Positions 32,774-39,973 of a stretch of DNA of 46,518 nt are shown here, one piece after another. Position 1 is the stretch's first letter, and each line of letters starts with the position of its first letter. A program made the translations under genes and the position numbers. The stretch lies in the NCBI GenBank assembly GCA_008000375.1, contig SMOI01000251.1, forward strand, positions 1 to 46,518. Direction: 5' to 3'. The notes under the pieces were generated by a model, which did not search any database, was not told where the DNA came from, and was given only the letters and a program-made list of their open reading frames with translations. This DNA is from Poteriospumella lacustris (lineage: Eukaryota > Sar > Chrysophyceae > Chromulinales > Dinobryaceae).

Positions 32774-33994
32774 TTAGTCGCATTTACAGGCAGATGAGGA
32801 AGGATCGACATCTACAGGACGCGGAGGGATTGTGTAATGCTGTGCTCCGTTTTGGACGGCTATGATTTGGTTGGTCTGATGTACACCGTGTCGATGGATA
32901 TCATATTGAAGTGCAAATAGATCGAAGACCAAGTCAGCTGGAGGCGCCGAGAGCCCAAGCGATTTTAGTTGTTCCCACAACGGTGATGAAGACTGTGCAC
33001 CAATACAATCCGACAAGAGACTCACCAACGAGACTCGGATTTGATATTCACTCATCGCGCGCTGATGGCAAGGGGGCCCACGATACTGAATGAAGTAGTC
33101 ATTCTCTCCCAGGGACTCTTCCACATTACCCACGATAGATGACATCGGAATGCCTGTAATTTCCGAGGCTATTGCTATGTCATGCTGTGATAAGGCAACT
33201 TTTCCGAAAGAAATAGCCCCAACTGGAGCGACATGTCCCCGCTCGTAGCGAAACATCGTCAGTTTACCCCCACTTTGGCTTAAGTACTCCACATTTGCAT
33301 CGGAGTCATAAGACGTTTCCCAAGGATAACCAATGTCGAGGACAAAAATGACATGCAGAGTCTCGTGGGCAGAAATGTAGTTGAGCGCTTTCCTGTGGAG
33401 GTCACCCAAGCATGTTTCGTATCCTATCTCCAGCATGACGATGGGATAACTGGAAGTGCCCTCACCAGGCACTGCAATCATAGCATCGGGTACTCCCACA
33501 TATGTTTGACTTCGGTGGCATTGATATTGAAATGCATCCTGTCCAAGAAGCTTATGAAAGGAATCACCATATCGTCGGAAAAGGCTGGTGAAGAAACAGC
33601 TTGCGGCCCCATGAATAGGAGATTCACCGCATCGAAACATATCTTTCACAAATATTTGATTATCCACAAATGAAAATAGCCCCGAATATGACTCATCGTT
33701 TTGCTGCAGACATTTCTCATAAACTACCTTCACAGATTTGGTAGAAGGCGATAGAACCAATGACAACCAGTCAGTATTTTCACGTCGCTCGCAATCCACA
33801 ACTTGGCTGGGGAGTTTGACATATTGGTTGAGATACGAGAGACTCGTCAACGTCTTCGAACGAACATTATCGCCGAAGGATACTGATTCCAGTTTCCTCT
33901 TTCTCACAGGTCGCCCTTTTCCAGTCCACGAGGAAGATTCTGTCAGGGACAAATACCCTCTCGTACCAATTGAGAAATGAGAAGAAGACGTCAT
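32774..33994 (-). CDS. Putative PD-(D/E)XK-nuclease-fold protein, lower GC than neighbours
   Basis: An intronless gene of 406 aa from the Met at 33994; an upstream in-frame Met at 34120 would add 42 residues of Phe-rich sequence that looks non-coding. The centre has the spacing of a PD-(D/E)XK core: GVPDAMIAV (Asp170), then IVMLEIGYET (Glu189), then KALNYI and a hydrophobic strand VIFVLDIGYP. The residue after Glu-x is Gly rather than Lys, as in Uma2-like and fungal/oomycete relatives of this fold, so catalytic activity is uncertain. A basic PVRKRK stretch near residues 29-34 could be a nuclear signal. Codon use is AT-richer than in the flanking genes and there are no introns, which would fit horizontal or mobile-element origin, but this is inference. 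No precise family assigned. Confidence 0.6.
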   Translation of the reverse strand: MTSSSHFSIGTRGYLSLTESSSWTGKGRPVRKRKLESVSFGDNVRSKTLTSLSYLNQYVKLPSQVVDCERRENTDWLSLVLSPSTKSVKVVYEKCLQQNDESYSGLFSFVDNQIFVKDMFRCGESPIHGAASCFFTSLFRRYGDSFHKLLGQDAFQYQCHRSQTYVGVPDAMIAVPGEGTSSYPIVMLEIGYETCLGDLHRKALNYISAHETLHVIFVLDIGYPWETSYDSDANVEYLSQSGGKLTMFRYERGHVAPVGAISFGKVALSQHDIAIASEITGIPMSSIVGNVEESLGENDYFIQYRGPPCHQRAMSEYQIRVSLVSLLSDCIGAQSSSPLWEQLKSLGLSAPPADLVFDLFALQYDIHRHGVHQTNQIIAVQNGAQHYTIPPRPVDVDPSSSACKCD

Positions 33995-34376
33995 GATCGA
34001 GCTGTGGCGGTCAACATTTGCTGCTGAGCAACACGAGAAAGGAAAATGAAAAAATGTTTCAGGCCTGAAAAACGTCTGAAAATCAGTCCCTCCCTGCTGC
34101 AGTCCGAAAAAGATGGGCAACTTAGCCGTTGATTTCGGTCAGTATTCTGTGAGCAGTCGGTCTGTCGGACTGTCGGGCTGGATTCATCGATTATCGATTA
34201 CTATTATGCCACCACTTGGAGCATGGGGCAGCATGGTGGTCCCTTTCCTGAACAACAGTGTTTTGTCATCGTCGACATAAGCAACATCCAGACAAATCCT
34301 AATGCGAAGAAAGCGAAGGCTGCTCCTGTAGTTATAACCTTTAACACCCAAGAAAACGAGAGCAATTATATACAGG
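33995..34376. other. Intergenic, AT-richer
   Basis: 382 bp between the minus-strand ASC-1-like gene and the nuclease-like gene. It should hold the promoter of the latter. No other element is recognised. Confidence 0.4.
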
Positions 34377-35138
34377 TTAATTCTCAGATTGATTGGAAAA
34401 CTGGTCCTTCAAAGACCCCTTCGTCCAAGATCCATTCGCTGTCGCTGTTGGAAGAAGAGCATCCCCGCTACCTTGGTCTCGCTCGTCTAGAATTTCTTTA
34501 CAAACAGCCAATCGTCTCGCTTCATTGGCGGCTTCTGCTTTCTCGGAAGGTGAAGAAAATTCCTCTTCAGCAAACTCCTCAGGCATTTCCATGTCATCAT
34601 CAAGAGGATCCACGTCAACTACTCGTTGGCCTGCAATGTTGAAGACAATGTTGACCTTTCTGGCCAGACGAGACCGCTGGGACAGATTTTGCCGCCATGC
34701 TTCAATTGCTTCCAGTCTTTGGCGCTCTTTATCGTTCAACCAAGACAAATTCGCACCAGAATTGTAGTAATCTCTTTGTGCGTCGAAGACTTTTGTTCGT
34801 TCAGCATGCTCTTGATCAAACTGCAAGAGTCGGTCCTTCAGCTCATATGCTCGAACATAGCGCGCAGCCTCGGGAGTTTCTGTTCCATATGTATCTCTGA
34901 TTTCTTTTGCAGAATATGGCAGCACGCACGGTGCTCGACACGAGGGGCAAAATAATGACGTGTTGGACGACGAGGAGGACACGGTTGCACTGTCGGCGCC
35001 CATAGAAGGCAATTTTTCCTTAAAATCAGGTGATGAGTCTTTCTCACAAAGTAGATATCCACATTCCATGCAATTTGTGACAACTCGATGTCGAGCTCCA
35101 AGGCAATAACAGGGTGTCTGGGCTTTCGATGCAGACAT
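34377..35138 (-). CDS. ASC-1 (TRIP4)-type C2HC5 zinc-finger protein, short form without ASCH domain
   Basis: TRIP4/ASC-1 is a subunit of the ASCC complex, which acts in transcription co-activation and ribosome quality control. The predicted protein is 253 aa from the Met at 35138; the longer open frame to 35333 has no recognisable content. Ligands of the C2HC5 zinc finger are visible: Cys10, Cys12, His17, Cys23, Cys26, Cys31, Cys64 and Cys67 (CYCLGARHRVVTNC...FCPSC). The conserved downstream helix follows (KDRLLQFDQEHAERTKVFDA, then a DYYNSG and WLNDKER stretch), then RLARKVNIVFNIAGQRVV. Human TRIP4 continues into an ASCH domain; this one ends in an acidic tail. The single exon lies divergent to tRNA-Sec. 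Confidence 0.85.
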   Translation of the reverse strand: MSASKAQTPCYCLGARHRVVTNCMECGYLLCEKDSSPDFKEKLPSMGADSATVSSSSSNTSLFCPSCRAPCVLPYSAKEIRDTYGTETPEAARYVRAYELKDRLLQFDQEHAERTKVFDAQRDYYNSGANLSWLNDKERQRLEAIEAWRQNLSQRSRLARKVNIVFNIAGQRVVDVDPLDDDMEMPEEFAEEEFSSPSEKAEAANEARRLAVCKEILDERDQGSGDALLPTATANGSWTKGSLKDQFSNQSEN

Positions 35139-35308
35139 ATCTTGATAGGGTAAACGCGATTCAGCAAAGCAAGCTATCGAACAAACCAATCTTCCAAGAC
35201 GAAATAAAAGTGAATTGGAAGTGCTTGTCGGGCAGTGTCCATTGGAAAGAAGCAACAATCTGACCTTGTCCAAGAACCTCAGGACAGGTAGAACCCATGC
35301 ACACGGAG

Positions 35309-35316
35309 TATATATT
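35309..35316 (+). promoter_or_regulatory. TATA box of the tRNA-Sec gene
   Basis: TATATATT lies 35 to 28 nt before the tRNA-Sec 5' end. tRNA-Sec genes of animals use a TATA box at about -30 (type 3 Pol III promoter), so position and sequence fit. Confidence 0.6.
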
Positions 35317-35343
35317 TTGCGATTTTCCTTCACGGCGTTACAT

Positions 35344-35431
35344 GCGCAGCTGAGCTCGACTGGTGTTGAGAGCGGACTTCAAATCCGCGGGCGCTCACAA
35401 GGCGCAGTGGTTCGATTCCACCTGAGGCGCG
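35344..35431 (+). tRNA. tRNA-Sec (selenocysteine, anticodon TCA)
   Basis: An 88-nt tRNA with the features of eukaryotic tRNA[Ser]Sec. The 6-bp D stem CTCGAC/GTTGAG encloses a 4-nt loop TGGT. The anticodon stem GCGGA/TCCGC has loop CTTCAAA (anticodon TCA, reads UGA). The long variable arm is GCGC/GCGC. The 4-bp T stem is in GTGGTTCGATTCCAC. The discriminator is G35431. The 9-bp acceptor position pairs G1-C, C-G, G-C, C-G, then A.G and G.A mismatches, then C-G, a U.U mismatch (also present in human tRNA-Sec) and G-C. The layout matches the human gene segment by segment. It implies that the organism makes selenoproteins, unless the two central acceptor mismatches mean decay. Confidence 0.85.
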
Positions 35432-35442
35432 CCAATCTTCTC

Positions 35443-35447
35443 TTTTT
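35443..35447 (+). terminator. RNA polymerase III terminator of tRNA-Sec
   Basis: A T5 run begins 12 nt after the tRNA end. Confidence 0.75.
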
Positions 35448-35457
35448 GCCCGTTTCG

Positions 35458-37535
35458 ACACAGACTCTCCCAGACTCTCCTCCCTCTCATCTGTGTTCGT
35501 CTGTGTCGCGCTGCGCACTGCCCGCTGCCCGCCCCGACGCTCACAACGGCTAGTCGACCTCGTCTACGAGACAATTGGCGAGAATCCTCACTCATTTCGC
35601 CCCACCGAACTCGTTCTCGACACAAGTATATATCGTTCGGAAGCCTCTTCGGTCGTATTTCATTGTGTGGTATCGTACTCGCGACGCTTTGAGCATCATC
35701 GTCCATCGTCACCGCAGTGCATCGAACCAACAGCGACAATCATGGCAGCTGAGGATGTTTTGACGCAACAAATGTCGAAGTTGACAGTTCAGGAGCATGC
35801 CTTTGCGCAGGACTCCGAGGATCAAGGTGAGCTGCATGCATCGTCGACCGTGGTCTGTAGCGAGCGCCGCACTGACCAGCGCTGTTTGGTGTGACGAATA
35901 GAGAACCAACCGGAGGCGAATCAACGGATATTAGGCGAAGGGGCACACATTCCGTCTTCTGTGTAAGTTCTCGTGTGTTGTTGACGCGTCTGTGCGGTGC
36001 GAAGTGCTGACCGTTGTTGGGAACCGCAGGCCGACGAAGCGGTGGACGCTGCGCGACTTCGAGATCGGCAAGCCGCTCGGTCGCGGAAAGTTCGGCGACG
36101 TGTATCTGGCCCGCGAGCGCAAGAGCAAGTTCATCGTGGCGATCAAGGTACGCGGCGTTCGCCGGAAGGCATAGATGTGTGCGTCGTGCTCACGGTGTGT
36201 GTTGCGTGGTGTGTGTAGGCCATCAAGAAGCGCCAGCTGCTGAAGGCCGGCGTGGAGCACCAGCTGCGCCGTGAGATCGAGATCCAGTCGCACCTCCGCC
36301 AGAAGAACATCCTCCGCATGTACGGGTACTTCTGGGACGAGAACCGCATCTACATCATTCTCGAGTTCGCGCCGGGCGGAGAGCTGTACAAGCAGCTGAT
36401 GGCGCGCGGCCGCTTCAGCGAGACCACGACGGCGAAGTACATCCACGACCTGTCGCTGGCGCTGAACTACTGCCACACCAAGCACGTCATCCACCGCGAC
36501 ATCAAGCCGGAGAACCTGCTCATCGGCCAGAAGGTAAGCGCGTCGCTGCGGGTCGTTGGGCGGCGGGTGCGGCGGACTGCTGACCGTTGTCGTGTGCTGT
36601 GTGTGCTGTGTGTGCTGTGTGTGTTGGGACAGGGCGAGATCAAAATCGCAGACTTCGGCTGGTCGGTGCACGCGCCGACGTCGCGCCGCGCCACACTGTG
36701 CGGGACGCTGGACTATCTGCCGCCGGAGATGGTGGAGGGTCGCGAGCACGACGCCACGGCCGACATCTGGTCGCTGGGCGTGCTGACGTACGAGTTCCTC
36801 GTGGGCAGTCCGCCCTTCGAGGCGGAGGGCTATCGCGCCACCTACCGCCGCATCTCCAACGTGGATCTGAAGTTTCCGCCGATCGTGCCGCCCGGCGCGA
36901 AGGACCTCATCTCGCGCATGTTGGTCAAGGACCAGGGCGCGCGCATGAAGCTGGCGGACGTGCCGAAGCACCCATGGGTCGTGCAGCAGATGACGTGGAT
37001 CCGGCAGCAGCAGGCCATGCGCGCCCAGCAGCCCGCATCGGCGTCGTCGTCGTCGCTGCGGAAGTAGCTGCGCCGATCTGCGGCGGTCGCAGTCGTCGCT
37101 TGTCGGTCGCCAAAAGGGCGCCGCTCAAGCGACGCGGTGGCGTCTGGTGGGGCGACTCTCCGGTCCGTCGTCGCCGCCGCCTCTGCGGACGCGGTCGGAC
37201 AGGCGCCGCTCCGAGCGCCCCGCTGGTCGGCACGGTGCATGCATTGGATCTGTGCCCGTGGACCGGCCCCTTCGCACGGGCGTTCTCCCCGACCGTGCAG
37301 TCGTAGTCGCACTGCCGTCGCGTGGCTCCGTCTCCCCCCTGTTGTTGATTTGTAACCCTCTAACTCACCAGCGACGAAGTCCTCACCCCCGCGGCTGTTC
37401 TGTGGCGGCGGCTTGCGGACCCGTCGCCTCTGCGGCGGACGACCGCGACGTCCTGCGCACGGCAGTCGGCTGCCGACGCAGTGGTCGCCGCGTCGTCGCC
37501 GACCGGCCGCGTATCGGCCCCAGCGACGCTGCAGC
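35458..37535 (+). repeat. Left arm (2078 bp) of a large palindrome
   Basis: Base p in this arm matches the complement of base 75195-p. Only two differences were found by eye (35596 T versus C and 35603 C versus T in the mirrored copy), both upstream of the Aurora start codon. The arm contains the complete Aurora kinase gene, about 284 bp upstream of its ATG and 468 bp downstream of its stop. Confidence 0.95.
35742..37067 (+). CDS. Aurora family Ser/Thr kinase, left copy
   Basis: Aurora kinases control centrosome/spindle function, chromosome segregation and cytokinesis. Five exons: 35742-35826, 35902-35962, 36030-36147, 36219-36533 and 36633-37067 (phases 1, 2, 0, 0), giving 337 aa. A 52-residue N-terminal extension precedes the kinase domain. 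Motifs: glycine loop GRGKFGDV (66-73), VAIK with Lys88, HRDIKPEN with Asp182, DFG at 200-202, and the Aurora-specific DFGWSVHAP activation segment with the candidate regulatory Thr214 (RRATLCGT). The DFGWSVHAP sequence separates it from PKA/AKT and Polo kinases; A- versus B-type cannot be decided. The last intron has TGTGTGC repeats before its acceptor. An almost identical copy lies tail-to-tail at 38128-39453. Confidence 0.96.
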
Positions 37536-37659
37536 ACCGTCAAATAGGGAACCACATGTCACGGTCACCGTTGCTGGAGCCAGAGCTGTCGCTCCGTGTG
37601 TAACCTCTTAACTCATCGAATGGTGACCGCGCCGATTGTGTTCTTCTCTTCTTGACAGC
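37536..37659. repeat. 124-bp spacer at the palindrome centre, with decayed inverted symmetry
   Basis: Exact mirroring stops at 37535/37660, but weak mirroring continues: after two mismatches GTCAA is matched on both sides, and CGGTCACC (37561-37568) faces GGTGACCG (37622-37629), five bases off the symmetry axis. No gene is seen here. Confidence 0.7.
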
Positions 37660-39737
37660 GCTGCAGCGTCGCTGGGGCCGATACGCGGCCGGTCGGCGAC
37701 GACGCGGCGACCACTGCGTCGGCAGCCGACTGCCGTGCGCAGGACGTCGCGGTCGTCCGCCGCAGAGGCGACGGGTCCGCAAGCCGCCGCCACAGAACAG
37801 CCGCGGGGGTGAGGACTTCGTCGCTGGTGAGTTAGAGGGTTACAAATCAACAACAGGGGGGAGACGGAGCCACGCGACGGCAGTGCGACTACGACTGCAC
37901 GGTCGGGGAGAACGCCCGTGCGAAGGGGCCGGTCCACGGGCACAGATCCAATGCATGCACCGTGCCGACCAGCGGGGCGCTCGGAGCGGCGCCTGTCCGA
38001 CCGCGTCCGCAGAGGCGGCGGCGACGACGGACCGGAGAGTCGCCCCACCAGACGCCACCGCGTCGCTTGAGCGGCGCCCTTTTGGCGACCGACAAGCGAC
38101 GACTGCGACCGCCGCAGATCGGCGCAGCTACTTCCGCAGCGACGACGACGACGCCGATGCGGGCTGCTGGGCGCGCATGGCCTGCTGCTGCCGGATCCAC
38201 GTCATCTGCTGCACGACCCATGGGTGCTTCGGCACGTCCGCCAGCTTCATGCGCGCGCCCTGGTCCTTGACCAACATGCGCGAGATGAGGTCCTTCGCGC
38301 CGGGCGGCACGATCGGCGGAAACTTCAGATCCACGTTGGAGATGCGGCGGTAGGTGGCGCGATAGCCCTCCGCCTCGAAGGGCGGACTGCCCACGAGGAA
38401 CTCGTACGTCAGCACGCCCAGCGACCAGATGTCGGCCGTGGCGTCGTGCTCGCGACCCTCCACCATCTCCGGCGGCAGATAGTCCAGCGTCCCGCACAGT
38501 GTGGCGCGGCGCGACGTCGGCGCGTGCACCGACCAGCCGAAGTCTGCGATTTTGATCTCGCCCTGTCCCAACACACACAGCACACACAGCACACACAGCA
38601 CACGACAACGGTCAGCAGTCCGCCGCACCCGCCGCCCAACGACCCGCAGCGACGCGCTTACCTTCTGGCCGATGAGCAGGTTCTCCGGCTTGATGTCGCG
38701 GTGGATGACGTGCTTGGTGTGGCAGTAGTTCAGCGCCAGCGACAGGTCGTGGATGTACTTCGCCGTCGTGGTCTCGCTGAAGCGGCCGCGCGCCATCAGC
38801 TGCTTGTACAGCTCTCCGCCCGGCGCGAACTCGAGAATGATGTAGATGCGGTTCTCGTCCCAGAAGTACCCGTACATGCGGAGGATGTTCTTCTGGCGGA
38901 GGTGCGACTGGATCTCGATCTCACGGCGCAGCTGGTGCTCCACGCCGGCCTTCAGCAGCTGGCGCTTCTTGATGGCCTACACACACCACGCAACACACAC
39001 CGTGAGCACGACGCACACATCTATGCCTTCCGGCGAACGCCGCGTACCTTGATCGCCACGATGAACTTGCTCTTGCGCTCGCGGGCCAGATACACGTCGC
39101 CGAACTTTCCGCGACCGAGCGGCTTGCCGATCTCGAAGTCGCGCAGCGTCCACCGCTTCGTCGGCCTGCGGTTCCCAACAACGGTCAGCACTTCGCACCG
39201 CACAGACGCGTCAACAACACACGAGAACTTACACAGAAGACGGAATGTGTGCCCCTTCGCCTAATATCCGTTGATTCGCCTCCGGTTGGTTCTCTATTCG
39301 TCACACCAAACAGCGCTGGTCAGTGCGGCGCTCGCTACAGACCACGGTCGACGATGCATGCAGCTCACCTTGATCCTCGGAGTCCTGCGCAAAGGCATGC
39401 TCCTGAACTGTCAACTTCGACATTTGTTGCGTCAAAACATCCTCAGCTGCCATGATTGTCGCTGTTGGTTCGATGCACTGCGGTGACGATGGACGATGAT
39501 GCTCAAAGCGTCGCGAGTACGATACCACACAATGAAATACGACCGAAGAGGCTTCCGAACGATATATACTTGTGTCGAGAACGAGTTCGGTAGGGCGAGA
39601 TGAGTGAGGATTCTCGCCAATTGTCTCGTAGACGAGGTCGACTAGCCGTTGTGAGCGTCGGGGCGGGCAGCGGGCAGTGCGCAGCGCGACACAGACGAAC
39701 ACAGATGAGAGGGAGGAGAGTCTGGGAGAGTCTGTGT
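37660..39737 (-). repeat. Right arm (2078 bp) of the large palindrome
   Basis: Reverse complement of 35458-37535. Beyond 39737 the flank (tatggtgcc) is unrelated to the left flank, so the outer breakpoints are sharp on both sides. Confidence 0.95.
38128..39453 (-). CDS. Aurora family Ser/Thr kinase, right copy
   Basis: Mirror copy of the kinase at 35742-37067, with exons 39453-39369, 39293-39233, 39165-39048, 38976-38662 and 38562-38128. The 337-aa protein, all four introns and the proximal promoter are the same; the two differences I found (39599 and 39592) lie upstream of the start codon. Both copies look intact, so both could be expressed. Upstream of the shared promoter part this copy meets the leader of the IQ/WW gene instead of tRNA-Sec, so distal regulation may differ. 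If the palindrome were an assembly artefact, only one copy would exist. Confidence 0.9.
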
Positions 39738-39973
39738 ATGGTGCCTATTTTTTGAAACGCTCCGCGTCGTTTCGTCGTTTCGCACAGCGTCGCCGTCGCG
39801 GTCGCAGTCGAACAGTGGTGGACTTCGTTGAATAGAATTGGTCTTGTTGGGCGACAGGGTGAGCAGAAGAATATTCAAGGAGTGATTCGGAGGCTCCCTT
39901 TAACCACATGAGTCTTTAAAAGGAGTTTAAGTTGCTGGCAAACTTGAGTGAGGAACACAGACGAGCCGGGGCT
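39738..39973. promoter_or_regulatory. Upstream region of the IQ/WW gene, abutting the palindrome
   Basis: 236 bp between the palindrome boundary and the ATG at 39974. It is AT-richer in the second half (agtctttaaaaggagtttaa, around 39910-39929). Together with the arm it forms the divergent promoter space of the right Aurora copy and the IQ/WW gene. Confidence 0.4.

Noticed and set aside
34121-35333. Upstream in-frame extensions of the nuclease-like and ASC-1-like proteins
   Set aside because: The added N-terminal residues (34120-33995 and 35333-35139) look like translated promoter DNA, and the second would nearly reach the tRNA-Sec gene.
35458-39737. Palindrome as a pure assembly artefact
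   Set aside because: Considered seriously, but two substitutions, a non-symmetric spacer and different outer flanks make a simple fold-back error less likely. Not excluded without reads.
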